64,000 nt of DNA from Hirudinaria manillensis (taxonomy: Eukaryota; Annelida; Clitellata; Hirudinida; Hirudinidae): assembly GCA_034509925.1 (NCBI GenBank), contig CM067531.1:3839501-3903500 (forward strand). The letters run 5' to 3'. Shown here piece after piece: positions 44,140-55,446 of this stretch (positions are counted from its first letter, which is position 1; each line of letters opens with the position of its first letter). A program made the position numbers and the translations under genes. Below the pieces are notes generated by a model, which was given only the letters and a program-made list of their open reading frames with translations, searched no databases and was not told where the DNA came from.

Positions 44140-45731
44140 CTAGTTGTAGTTCATGTTTATGCTCAAAAACGGATTTTCTTTCTTCATCAGAAAGTCTGAA
44201 TAATTTTCACAAGCCCGTTGTAAAGAAGCAAGTAAGGTTGGCATTGTCCTCTGCAGGTAGAACTAGAAAATAATTAGAAGTTGAGATGCAATATATCTTC
44301 GGATAATGATTTTCTTTTTATACAGTTATATTATATTTTTGAAATAAAAGTTATTTGATCACCTTAATTGCCCAATTGGTGCACCAAACAGGCAGCCTAT
44401 CGCAGCGGAAGCAGTATTGAACGAAAACTAAAATTAAATAAAAAAAAATTTTAAAAAAATCTCCAACATTGATTTCTCTTCTAAAAGTTGAAGTTAATAA
44501 ACATAATTAATTATAAATGTAATTCCCACTACAATATAATTTGCTCATTCAAATATAATCGTTTGTGATATGTCTGTCATCAGAATTAAAATTCATTATT
44601 AACCAACCAAGAGATCCGTTGTTGTCGTCCGAAGTGGCAGCCAGGAAAATTTTGAATTCGTTTTTTTTTGAAGAATCAGGAACATTTTCCACTCCTTCCT
44701 TCTCGCAGACGAAAAACTTCTTAGATTGGAGATCCAACTCCTTGTAACTCATGGTCACTATGAACTGAAAACGAAGATAGGAGCCTATCATGACTTGGAA
44801 TAACATTTTTGGCAAATTATGCCGGAACGATTTTATTTAATCAGCTCCACGCAAACGTAATCACGATGGTTCTTGCAAATATTGTTATTATAAGCTGGAT
44901 CTTAGTATTGATATTGAAACCGTTCTAACCAAATATTTCTACAAGAAAGAAATGTGATCCATCATGATGCTCAAGTTATTTATTACTAATAAACTTATTA
45001 CACAAATTTGCCTTATTTAGTTCGTGCCGGCAATAGAAATTTGTTTAATGATTTGCCATTTTTAAACATCGAATCTTACATCTCGACTTTCTGACGTGCA
45101 GGGAAGACAAATTTTACAAAAATAGCTGGATGAATTCGCCCTTGATGCCTGCCTAACTTCTGTGAGAATATTGTTGGGACAAATTAAAAATTAATCAAAA
45201 ATAAAATCAAACCAAATGTTATCGTTAGCCCACGTAAATAAAATCAATTCGTCATTCTATTTTCTCTGACCCTTTAAGGTGGGATCCCATGTTTTTTGGT
45301 AATCAATGTCTCTGTAGACTCTCATCAGGAGATCTGGATCAATGTCTGCTAACAGACCATCAGCTCTGAAGCTGCATTCACCACACAACTGTGAAAGATT
45401 TCATTTATGTTAATGTTTAGCTTATTTTGGTTTCAGGATTTTTAATTAGAAGCGAAATTAAAGGAATTAATGATTAGTATCCGATTTATATTAGAAATAA
45501 GTCAAGTCGTGGAGTGGACATCTTGCAACTCACTTTAGTCTTTCTACGATGAATGGCAAATCCATCGATCCTGACGATATGCTCCCAATCGCCAATTTTT
45601 GAGTTTGAAGAACCACTTTTAACAAGAAATGCGGGCTTATGCATGTTATATCCTACAATCTCTTTCGAACAGATGTATTTTAAAACAATCGATTGTTTTT
45701 GACGGCCATGCCTTTCTCTCAACGATTCAAT
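44140..45731 (-). CDS. START-domain lipid-transfer protein, PCTP/STARD-like (5' end unresolved)
   Basis: START domains bind a single lipid in a hydrophobic cavity; the PCTP/STARD2 group carries phosphatidylcholine. Six exons, 45534-45731, 45271-45388, 45080-45159, 44608-44764, 44363-44427, 44140-44250, join in phase to 242 residues. Landmarks in order: DWEHIVRIDGFAIHRR, DPDLLMRVYRDIDYQKTWD (the Tyr/Trp-Asp pair at the start of the lipid-binding core), ESRDFIVTMSYKELD (family RD-F/V motif), LPVWCTNWAIK, and a closing amphipathic helix MPTLLASLQRACENY. No ATG fits at the left edge of the first exon, so an upstream exon or a downstream internal Met is needed. Which STARD group it belongs to is inference; residues after the motif RD are diverged. 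Confidence 0.85.
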
Positions 45732-46354
45732 CTATTCTGATGGAGGTGATTGAAGCTTGAATCGATTTTTATTCGTCAGGCAAGCGACAGAAACGCTAAT
45801 GTTTGGTATCGGAGTTGGTTTTTATTTTATGTCGATGTCAATAAAAAACACAGAATAAATAACAATATTTATGACGTAAGGTTGCGTCGCTGTTAGACTT
45901 AAACTTTGATGACAAAAATACAACTTTCATCATAAATTAGTTCCAACAATTGTGGTCGATTCAACGAAAACACATGGCATATACAGAGTACACAAAATTA
46001 CAAAAACCAAGGCGCTGGAAATAATACTTAATTTCACTCTGCGCTATAAAATAAATAGCTAATGTTTTAATGACTAGATAAATATCTAGTGATTTTTTCT
46101 AATAAAAAGTTAAGCCTTCTTATGCTGCTTTGTGTTTATTGATATTTATCGATACTGATCAGACAAAGCTAACACAACCAGGACCGTTAAATTAAGAAGA
46201 ATTGCAAGATGAACAAATTAAAATTTTATAAGAAGAAAAGCATAGGAATGTCTGGTTCCAAATTTATTTTTATCAATTATTTTTATTTTTATTATTATTT
46301 TTTTATTAATTTCAATAAAATACCTTTCAATAAATATTTAACTGTCTTTATTAG
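45732..46354. other. divergent spacer between START gene and homeobox gene
   Basis: Probably holds upstream exon and promoter sequence for the START gene (-) and the left part of the homeobox gene (+). No exon is confirmed. Confidence 0.4.
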
Positions 46355-47679
46355 CCAGATTACTCGAAGGACGATCCAGATCGTGCAACAGTCAAGAACG
46401 AGAACTGGAACGATGACCCTTCCCAAGAAATTGCCGCTTCCCCTAAATGCCTTCCTCTGCAATATGCCAACTTTCTGGACAAATATCCGGATCCTTTCGG
46501 CAACCAGAACTTCATCCAAGACTCCGTCGAGGCCTCCAAAGAACATTCCTTGTACACGAGCAGTAGTTTCAGGGAGACACCGCCGGCGTTCTTTTCTCCA
46601 CCTCTTTTTCTAAAAGAATTCCACGATCAATCATCCTATCCTTCCAACGATGCCGGGATTCGCTTTCCGGGCGAAGAAGAAAAGAAGAATCTAAGTTGAA
46701 AAAAAAGCATTCGAAAACAAATACCTACCAAACTTCGCACACGAAAATCAAACGGAAAGGAAACGGAAAATCATTTCGCAACTCCGGAAGTCCGGATTTC
46801 GAAACTTCTCCTGGCTATTCCAGGGACGATTCCGTCTCTTCCGTGCGCTCTTTGCAACGGAGATACTCCAAGAGCTCGAGTTACGATCAACTCTAGTTTG
46901 TCGATCAAAGGCGCCAGCACGCCATGCATTCGTTCCAGGCCTTCAATTTCCACTGTCTTAGACATCCAGCACTATTCTATTCCCACCAGCCAGCCACGGC
47001 TCATGCAGCCTCGTCTGCATTCGATCCCGCCAAAATGCTGGTAGTGGCAGCGGCGGTGGTGGGAGGTGGAAATAGGGGCGGCACGGCTCCAGCTATGAGC
47101 CCCAGCGGAAGTCAAGATGGTAAACTATTCAAATCTTAAGTTGTAATTGGTGATGGAAATTAGATTTAGACAATTAAATATGAAAATATATTTCATATTC
47201 AAACGCACCTTCAATCTGATTAACATTTAATTAATATTCAATTTATTTAATAAATTCCTCACCTTATAATCTCATGATCGGGAACGAAACTTCAACATTC
47301 GACAAGCCGTGAATTAACCGATACATTAAAGCCTGAAATTGAAACAGGTACCGGGAGCAGCGACGGCGACAGAAGAAAGAGAAGTCGCGTCTTCATCGAC
47401 CCGCTGACCGAGATACCCCGTCTGGAAAGATGGTTCAACGACGATACCCACCCGTCAGCCTTCATGATAGAACAATTCACAAAAGAACTCAACAGATCGG
47501 CGTACAGACAACGCTTTCCTTCCTTGGAACCAAAGAACGTGCAGTTGTGGTTCAAAAACCACCGAGCAAAAGTCAAACGTCAGAAACTGGAAATGAATTG
47601 TTCAGCTTCCGTCGGAGGCACTTCAACCACAAACTCTCTTTCCTCAGGCGGTTCCATGAAACCAGGGATGAGCTTCTGA
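46355..47679 (+). CDS. Dve/SATB-like (CMP class) homeobox gene, 3' part, with disturbed upstream frame
   Basis: The exons to about 47119 and 47348-47679 join across GATG|GTAAAC and AACAG|GTACC. The homeodomain (47371-47586) is unusual: after RKRSRVFIDPLTEIPRLERW come THPSAFMIEQFTKELN and VQLWFKNHRAKVKR, with roughly ten extra residues (SAYRQRFPSLEP region) before the recognition helix. An enlarged homeodomain with WFKN-x-RA is the mark of Drosophila Dve and relatives. Upstream coding sequence shows frame 2 open from a TTTATTAG acceptor at 46354 to a TGA at 46697, then better protein-like sequence in frame 1 (46684-46893) to a TAG, then frame 1 again from ATG 46924. Either the assembly has indels, or the protein starts at 46924 and the upstream sequence belongs to another transcript. 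The class call is moderately sure. Confidence 0.65.
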
Positions 47680-49610
47680 CGGAATTTGAGAATGTCATCA
47701 TCAACAAAAGAAGCTGCTTACGAGACAAATTTGAAACGAAATTGCGTTGCACGACGAATTGAGGCAACGATGGACATTTTTCTCCAGTTATTTTCGAGTC
47801 GCTATTTACGAAAAGTTTATCGAACGTTCGTTGGTCGCCACTTGATTGCAATAAAGAAAAAGATTTTCATTAAAAATAATCTCATTCGAGTAATTCTGGC
47901 ACAACAGAGCTTCGTTTTGAACTGCATCGATGAATAATTAATTAATAATAGCAACCTATACTTTTACCACATTGCCTCATTGCCAACTGCATACTCTTTG
48001 AACACTTACCTGACATTCAAAATAGTTGATGAGAAAATTTTATGAATAATGAAGTCTATTTAAGACACCAATTAACAAATATACCCGATGAAGCAAACCC
48101 CAAAACCTCGACAGGCCCAATAGTTTTAAAGTATTGTGGACAAATCACAATTATCTGAAGGTCAAAGAGTATTTTAGGCATTTGTCAACTTCTCCCATGT
48201 CCAACCAATCCCACGATGATATGTATGTCCTGCCAGGCCTCGCACGAGGTTAAAAATAAATAATGTTTGAAGCATTTTTGAACTTTTCTTTTTGACAAAA
48301 CATCCAAAAATTGAGGTAAAGGTGCATGATAAACCAAATGCATACCCAAAGGTAACGAATGAAAAAGATACTGAGGTAAAGGCACATGATGGCTCACGAA
48401 CAATTGCATAAAACAAAACACTGAAAAAAGCAGATCAAATGTGAGCAAAGTAATAATTGGAGACGATAATTATAATCACAATCAATAAAAGCAAAGGAAA
48501 TTAAAAATGATATGATAAGGACTTTCCAGCTCAAAAGGAAGTTTTACCTGAGGTAACAGCAAAGTGGGAAATAAAGGCAACAATATCACAGATATTCAAG
48601 AAGTGGTTTTTAAGAATATATACTAAGAACATCACATTGTCTAAAAAAATGACTATATAAAGTGTTCAAGCAAGCCCTAGCTGGAACAAGATTTCACAAA
48701 GAAAAATTTGTGTAGAGAACTATGAACTGGCGATTAAATGGAATACCAGCAGAATATTGACTTTCTATTTTCAATAGCTCAGATGAACGTTGTTTTTGTT
48801 TACAATTCAAATAATAGAAGAAAAAGACATCGCATGAACCAAAGCCATCGTACACAGTCGATCAATCACAGCCTGCTAAAAACTTGTGCACAACTTGACT
48901 TCCTCAGTGACATGGATGGCTATGTTTGCCTCGTGTCTCCGGGAGTTTCCCAACTAACGACAGTTGCTCTCACCTGTGAACAAATGAAATCTAATAATTG
49001 GTAACAATTCATAAGCGAAAGTAATAATTGTTGTAATAAAAACATCATCGAAGAGACAAAAACTAAGCCAGTTACTTAAATATCAAATAAGTTAAATTTA
49101 AAAGTGATTCTAAGCACCTATCAGAATTATCTAAAACAGATACAGACATAAACTCATTGCCATCATCACTGGCCAGCTCTGTTATCTAAGCCACTTCATA
49201 GCTTCGAGTGGACATAATCTTTTTAAATTTTAATGACACTAAACAACCAAACAATTTTTGCTTGTAAATGTGCACACTGCATATAATAGATGTATAATAA
49301 CAGACGATTAAAATAACATGCAACACGCAAACAAAGCATGTAAAATTGTAGGTTTTGCACTAGCTATTAACATAAAAATGCCACTAAAATATCACATTTC
49401 AAAAATCATATCACATAAGGTACAATGTCAAAGAAAATTCATATAATGACATCACAATCCATTACAAGCAACAAACCTCAATGTAAAAATTTATTGTTTT
49501 GTATTTGAAATGATAGAAGACATACATATTAAATGATATTCAAATATTAAATATTGTTACATCAAATAAAATAAACTGATAATAATCATTAATTACAACC
49601 TCCTCAAAAC
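47680..49610. other. no gene recognised
   Basis: AT-rich. Several short open frames on both strands (for example 48738-49004) lack splice or family support. Confidence 0.4.
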
Positions 49611-49856
49611 TCACTTTGCCGGACTTTTTGAGAATGGCAGACTTCTAGAATAGTTGATGACCTCAGACTGTCCAGCAACACACATTCCAAGAAACTTCTT
49701 GGCTCCCCTGGTGACATGATGACAATTCAAGCTTCTGGACTTGTTGACAACACCAAACTTGACTTCCATCTTCTTACACCAGTCGACCTTCTCCCTGAAC
49801 ACGGGAAAAGTTTTCGAAACTGCAGCCTCACTGAACCCACCAGGATGATGTCCCAA
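49611..49856 (-). CDS. possible terminal exon, unassigned
   Basis: About 75 open codons after an acceptor-like ATTACAG, reading from GHHPGGFSEAAVSKTFPVF to SKSPAK and a stop. Composition is mixed and includes Cys and His (WCKK, NCHHVTRGAKKFLG, MCVAG). GC content is clearly higher than the surroundings. I do not recognise the family and found no companion exon. Confidence 0.35.
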   Translation of the reverse strand: MGHHPGGFSEAAVSKTFPVFREKVDWCKKMEVKFGVVNKSRSLNCHHVTRGAKKFLGMCVAGQSEVINYSRSLPFSKSPAK

Positions 49857-50482
49857 ACTGTAATCTCTAACAATTCATACAAACCCATAAAATAAAGTAA
49901 TTTGTATTAAAAATATTACATCAGAAATGAGGCAACAACTAATTAAACTAAACCAGTTATATAACTTGAATAACATCATTACATGCACATTTTGAAGCAA
50001 TTACAATTATCTGTTGCATTTATTTTGCTGCAAGAATTTCATTTGATATGCAAATGTCAGTTTTCATATCTAAAACTACTTGGAGAATCTGGGAACCCTG
50101 GTAGTTTGACTCAGAAAATAAACTAAATAACCCTAGTTTCATGCCTTTGTAAATTAAAAAGAAATGAAAAACTGAAAATGTAAACAAACTAAAGGTAAAA
50201 ATTTATGTTAAACACTGTAAAACTGTTTACTAACCCCAACTTGCTTGTCTAAGAGGCTGTAGTCTTTATCAACTTTCAGTTACTACAACATTGACTTGCT
50301 TGCAGCAAATCCTTTCTACCCAGGAGATGTCATTGTTCATTTTCATTTTAAAGTATTCTTTTCAAAGTAGCAGTTATTATCATTTATCGTACCCTCTTCC
50401 ACCCTCCCATAAATAAATGTAAAAAAAAACTTTAATTGATAAATATAAAAAAAGTCAAATTCATGCTAAAAACGAGATTAAA
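49857..50482. other. no gene recognised
   Basis: AT-rich spacer without supported exons. Confidence 0.5.
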
Positions 50483-50935
50483 CTAGTCAGATTTTGGCTC
50501 GTTTTGGAGCACAACATCTTCTTTGTCTTTTTCAACAGAACTCTCGTTTTCAACAACATTTTGGACGACAGCAGCATTCTGGTTTTCAACGACAGCGTTC
50601 TGGTTTTCAACAACATCCTGGGCAACGACAGCATTCTGGTTTTCAACAACATCCTGGGCTATGACAGCGTTCTGGTCTTCAACATTAATGTTCAGCCTAT
50701 GATGCACAATGTCGACTATTTCTCCAACAGTCAGTTTCTTCGTATCCAGCATTCCATTCAACACTGTATATCCATTCCTCATTGTATCTGCTTCAGTTTT
50801 CAATTTGTGGTATGATTGTTGGATTCTTTCAAAGCTTTCCAAAACCGTTGCACTGCTATTGAGGAGTAATTCCGACCCCACATCAACAAAGTCATTGTCT
50901 ATTTCGTCGAACTCGAACACTGTCATGTCAGCCAT
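50483..50935 (-). CDS. unassigned 150-residue protein with C-terminal 12-residue repeats
   Basis: Intronless frame. I chose the ATG at 50933-50935 (MADMTVFEFDEIDNDFVDVG) because the sequence before it is less protein-like; the frame itself is open to 51028. Residues 1-80 are acidic then helical. Residues from about 85 carry repeats of the form NAVVAQDVVENQ, about five imperfect copies in Val/Asn/Gln/Glu, and the tail is acidic (KDKEDVVLQNEPKSD). No domain is recognised. It could be a retrocopy or a lineage-restricted gene. Confidence 0.5.
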   Translation of the reverse strand: MADMTVFEFDEIDNDFVDVGSELLLNSSATVLESFERIQQSYHKLKTEADTMRNGYTVLNGMLDTKKLTVGEIVDIVHHRLNINVEDQNAVIAQDVVENQNAVVAQDVVENQNAVVENQNAAVVQNVVENESSVEKDKEDVVLQNEPKSD

Positions 50936-51300
50936 AGCTAATTTCTCGAACGTCACCCGAATATTCGTTGCTAAAAGCCTTTGCCGCCATTGCCACGACT
51001 GGATGTAGGCCAAAATAATAGAAAGCATCCAGTTTTTTGTATTATTATATTATATTGTATTATATTAAACTAAATAATAGTACAAAAATTAATGTAGTTT
51101 AAATAAACAAAAAAATGGCGATCCTGGCGATAGTTTCTTTTATTTGGGGGTTGTCCATAAAAATCGTCCACTCGAAGAAAGTATTTAACAAAATAGTTTT
51201 CTTTAAGGATATCCACCAATTTTTTTTATGAAAAATGCACAATTTGCGCAAAAAACTGCCTACGATCTGTGATAAAGATTTGACTTCTGGCTTAGCTGTT

Positions 51301-51568
51301 GCAATCAGAAGTGTCAATACGACACCAGCCGGAATTCGCATGCAAAGTGTCAGGTCATCAGTTTTCTGTAACAAGACAAAAGGGAGGTCAAAAGAAACGA
51401 GTTTGGACATGGAAGGAATTGTTCATATCCGAAAAGAGAACAGAGGACGAAAAATTAAGATCTAAAATTGTCCTCCAGGCAAGGCACAAAGAAGAAATGA
51501 AGGTCCCTAAGTCGAAACTCGTTGATTCGCATCCTAGAAAGAACTTACAGGTGAAGAAAAAGAAATGA
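51301..51568 (+). CDS. possible small basic protein or exon, unassigned
   Basis: After an acceptor-like TTAG (about 51294), a frame encodes QPEFACKVSGHQFSVTRQK, then a basic segment KKRVWTWKELFISEKR and a Lys-rich end. An overlapping frame from ATG 51235 is open too. I do not recognise it; it could be a truncated or frameshifted gene. Confidence 0.3.
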
Positions 51569-51627
51569 AAGGCATCATAACTTTTGAATGATGAAAAAAT
51601 GCATTTACTGTTCAAATAAAACTATTA

Positions 51628-52040
51628 CCGTATTTTCCCGTGTATAAGGGACCCTTGTGTATAAGAGACCCCTTCAATTTTTAGGCAAGAATTCTGGAAA
51701 AAAGTTTTTTAGTAATTAATAACTTTATTCATCATTAAATTCCTCATCACTCTTATCAGAAATATCAACTCGATGGCAAATAATGCCAGGCAAATCGCAT
51801 ATGAGATTGTTATTGTAACCTCGCAGATTTGAAATAGCTACCAATAGCTGAAAATAGATGTCTTGGTCAGCTAAAAATGAATTTTGAAATTTATATATGC
51901 TTTCATTAAATGTTTCATCAGATATCATTACATACTGGTGCTAAAAGACTTACTCCCATGTGTACATGTGTAAGAGACCTCCTATTTTTAAAGTGAAAAT
52001 TTAGACCAAAAAAGGGTCTCTTATACACGGGAAAATAGGA
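51628..52040 (-). mobile_element. pogo-like DNA transposon relic / MITE with TIRs and TA target site
   Basis: 413 bp bounded by inverted repeats: left begins CCGTATTTTCCCGTGTATAA, right (reverse complement) TCCTATTTTCCCGTGTATAA, matching at about 24 of 27 positions. Both ends are flanked by TA (51626-51627, 52041-52042), the target duplication of Tc1/mariner/pogo elements. Subterminal copies of GTGTATAAGAGACC-type sequence lie just inside each end. On the minus strand a 67-codon open frame (51725-51928) ends in an acidic DISDKSDEEFNDE, like the tails of pogo/Tigger transposases. So it is probably an internally deleted derivative of an autonomous element. Confidence 0.8.
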
Positions 52041-52192
52041 TAAATTCTGAAAATTCAGTTGACCATTTCTCGAGATTTCATCCTAGATAATAAATAATAT
52101 TCATAATTTTAAAAGCTTTACCATGCTCATCTTTTTCTCAAATTTACTTTAATTTAACAACAATTTTTTTTAGAAAATGTTTCAAATGATTT

Positions 52193-52425
52193 AAGAAATC
52201 AACAGGAAGTTGTAAGAGGAAGAACGATTAAAAGTGAAACTAATTTTAATAAAAGTGGAATTGAATTTTAAGATTAGATCCCTCAGTGATGACCTTAGAC
52301 CCAGCCGGCCTCCACTCCGCCCTGAAGACCTTCCTCTTCAGGGAAAGTCATCCTCACCCCCCTCAGTGGCCTTGAAGTCTAACGGACATATGCCACTCTA
52401 ACAAATCTATTATTATTATTCTAGT
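52193..52425 (+). mobile_element. LINE 3' end carrying a piece of host exon (retrocopy of 60302-60511)
   Basis: 212 bp match the reverse complement of 60302-60511 at roughly 95 per cent by eye. The first about 40 bp are the end of a coiled-coil exon of the gene at 56-62 kb plus its intron start; the rest is a LINE 3' end reading as HSALKTFLFRESHPHPPQWP and a stop, the usual close of a reverse-transcriptase ORF. The match stops at the element's 3' end, where an ATT tail begins (about 52407). In this copy the exon part has an in-frame TAA. Confidence 0.8.
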
Positions 52426-52571
52426 ATTAACACTACAAATACAACCGGGTAATATCCGTTCAAATAAAATTATATTGATTTTTGATCACAGCAAATTTTT
52501 AAAAATTTAGGACTATTTTAAAGAATGTTTAAGGACTTTTTCAAATTTTAGGACCGAAGTTCGGTCATATT

Positions 52572-52625
52572 ATGACCAGCGGTCTCTTATCCATATACGA
52601 GAGAGCATGTTAATAAAAACAAATA
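52572..52625. repeat. direct repeat, left of RING gene
   Basis: About 54 bp (ATGACCAGCGGTCTCTTATC and on to ATAAAAACAAAT) resemble 54611-54666 at roughly three quarters of positions. Confidence 0.55.
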
Positions 52626-52762
52626 CCCAAAGGGTCGCCACCGTTTAAAGAGGATTGAAAACATAATATAAAAACGACACTTTATTCGCAAAGCAGTATT
52701 AAAACATAATCAACACGATCCAATAGGATATTGCTCCGGTGAGATCAAATACAATTTTGAAA

Positions 52763-54018
52763 TTAGCTTTGTTCTAAGAGTTGTTCCTCGCATCTGATTT
52801 CCCTGTCATATCCAAATAAATTGTGATTTCTCAAAAGTGTGAGGTCCTTTAATTGAAGTCCTTTAGCTAGAATACGCTTGCAACCAAATAATTTGGAGAT
52901 ATTTAAAATACAATAAATATTTCCAAATTTACGTATTATATAAAATCTATCGAATAGAAAATTCAGAGTGCAGCCAAGATTCTCTGGACATTTATCCAAT
53001 TGCATATCTAGCCATTCAACGACTTTATCAGCGTAGTCGCTGTCGAAATCGTAATCACGATGCAGCTTTTCCTTCGAAAACGTAATATTGACACTAGCTC
53101 CACGAAAACACCGAAATATGCATGTTCTCTCGGCTTTCTCCTTCGGGCATTTAAAAATAACATACCCGTTTCCACAGTACGTGAAGTTTGATCCAAACTT
53201 AAACTGGGGAAGAACATCAGAATCAATAGCTTTTTGGAACAATGTATGAATAAAGCTTCGCCAGGGAGAGCTGAGAGCTCTAAAAATTTCTTCGAGACGA
53301 GGGTCATTTTGATAACAATTCAAGTGGAATTTGTATAGGTTTTCCTTATAGTTTCCCTCTAATACCCTTGTCGTATATATCACACTATGAAAACGTTCGC
53401 GGCACATTGGGCACATTTGTTCCTTAAAGCTGGTGGATCCGCTACAAAAGGAATAATGAATAATTAAGTGTTGCAAACAATTTCAAGGTGATTCAAAAGG
53501 CTTTCTGGCTAACTTAATTAAGATTGCTTTAAATTTACTTTTACAATTAAAGTCGTTAAATCTTTTTGTTGTTAAAAAGTAACTTACCTATACATCTTGA
53601 TACATTCAGCGCAAAATACATGATTGCATCCACTTAACAATGCCACCTCCTTATTTTCTTCGTAGTTTAGGCAAATATCGCATTGCTCCAACTTTTGACC
53701 GACATAGTTACTCGTGTGCAATTTTCCCCGACAGTACGGATTGTTGCACTTACTACACAACCTCTTGTATATAACTTTCTGTTCAACGGATGTTGATTCT
53801 TCATTTAAAACTGGAATCATATTTTTGGACTTGTTGTCACTTGTAAAAGTTCCTTCTGGATCATTTCTCTCGACAGAAATTTGTAATCCTTCAACTGAAA
53901 GTGTGCTTACATCTTCGGACTTGTTATCACTGGTAAATATCTCTTCCGCATCGTTTTCTTTGGAGGATGAAGAACTTCGTTGTCCTTTCATGGCTTCTTC
54001 TTGTCGAAAATTCTCCAT
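52763..54018 (-). CDS. RING-finger protein, probable E3 ubiquitin ligase (complete)
   Basis: Two exons, 53588-54018 and 52763-53441, joined in phase (TATAG|GTAAGT, TTTTGTAG|CGG) into 369 residues. A C3HC4 RING spans Cys113, Cys116, Cys131, His133, Cys136, Cys139, Cys154, Cys157 (CDICLNYEE, GCNHVFCAEC, CPMC), with the intron inside it. Just upstream is another Cys group (LCSKCNNPYCRGK). The N-terminal third is acidic/Ser-rich and contains two copies of an FTSDNKS phrase. The C-terminal 210 residues are folded-looking (aromatic, Cys-rich, mixed charge) but match nothing I know. RINGs of this type recruit E2 enzymes; the substrate is unknown. Confidence 0.8.
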
Positions 54019-55376
54019 ATTTACGCTTTCTTGTTAATATCTTTTATTCTGTTCTTGGGCTGATGACGAAGAAATATTGTGTAAAAAATGTGTTCGCAAT
54101 ACTGCCCGTTAAAGAAATACAGTTTTATATGGATTAATGTTTTCAATGACTATGAAAATGCTAAATGAAAGTGGTTTATTACAATAATAAAAAATATATC
54201 AATAAGATTAAATTAACATAGTTATAAAAGTTAAATAATTAAAAAATTTAAATTAGATAATGTTTTAATTTTAATTCAAATTTGAAATCGAAATTCTTTA
54301 AACCTTGACTGAATCTTTAAAATTTTACATATTTTATTTTAAAACCAAAAATGAAATTAGAATTTTATTTATCAAAACTTTAAGTAAGCGGACTATTGGG
54401 TGCATTTAAAAGATAAATGTTGAAATTAAAAAAAAAAGCTGGAAATTAATTTAAACGAAAAACATTCCGGGTAAAAAGATAGAAAATAAGCACTACTAAT
54501 GCCATTAGAGGCAAGATAAGAATGATAATCGGTAATATCACACATAATGAAGAGAAATATTTTTGCTATTTATTTGAAAAACAATTCTGTGAATCCAGAA
54601 ACTATTGTAGATGACCACTGGTCTCTTCATCCATAGTTGAAAGCCTGTTATTAAAAATAACAAATCAAACATTATTTAAACATTTTCACGTTTGGGTGAG
54701 CGCAGAACCTAGCTTTGCGTAACGATAAGTGATGACGACTATAGTACCTGCGAAAACTATAATGAAGTGAATGTATTTTTTACTGAGCGTATTTATTATC
54801 AAATACGCAACATAACATTACTTAATATGCCTGTATGTTTGCTTAGTCTTTCGGGAAACCACCACAAAAACTGATTTTCTGAGTTCAAATTAAACGACTT
54901 ACCAATCAACAATTGGAACAAATACAAAAATCCTATTTTTAAAGATATTCTGAATTGGTACACTTTATACCATACAACATAACATTAACTAATATGCATT
55001 GTATACAACACAACATCAGTCGGTATACATTTCATACTACAGTAGCGTTAGTCGGTATATGTTGTATATGATATAACATAATAATTACCATTTTATACTA
55101 AACATTGTTTACATTAATTTGTACTACCTCTTTGCACGTTCGTCGGCAACAATCTGCCACAATTCTTGGCCATTTTCGGGCACAATTTCTTCTTCTACAA
55201 TAATTGCTTGTTACTGGTTGAATGCACTAATATTAAAAATTATTTAAAAATCCATTTAATTTTAGTTGTTGACGCTGACAAAGACGAACTTTTGTCGTTT
55301 GCCTGGTGACATGTTGGTTTGTCGTCGTGCAGCGAATTGCTGCGCCTAACGGTAATTGGCTGCAAATATGGATTAT

Positions 55377-55446
55377 TTTTTACATTACTGAGCCACTAGC
55401 ACTTAAAAGTGACATTAAACTGGCTTGGTTAAAAGTATCCTGACAT
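55377..55446. repeat. direct repeat copy 1
   Basis: TTTTTACATTACTGAGCCAC followed by TAGCACTTAAAAGTGACATT and ACTGGCTTGGTTAAAAGTAT matches 55711-55775 at about 90 per cent by eye. Confidence 0.75.

Noticed and set aside
51099-51410. 103-codon minus-strand frame, considered as a Tc1/mariner fragment
   Set aside because: No DDE motif or other mariner landmark could be found, and the GC-richer plus-strand frame fits better.
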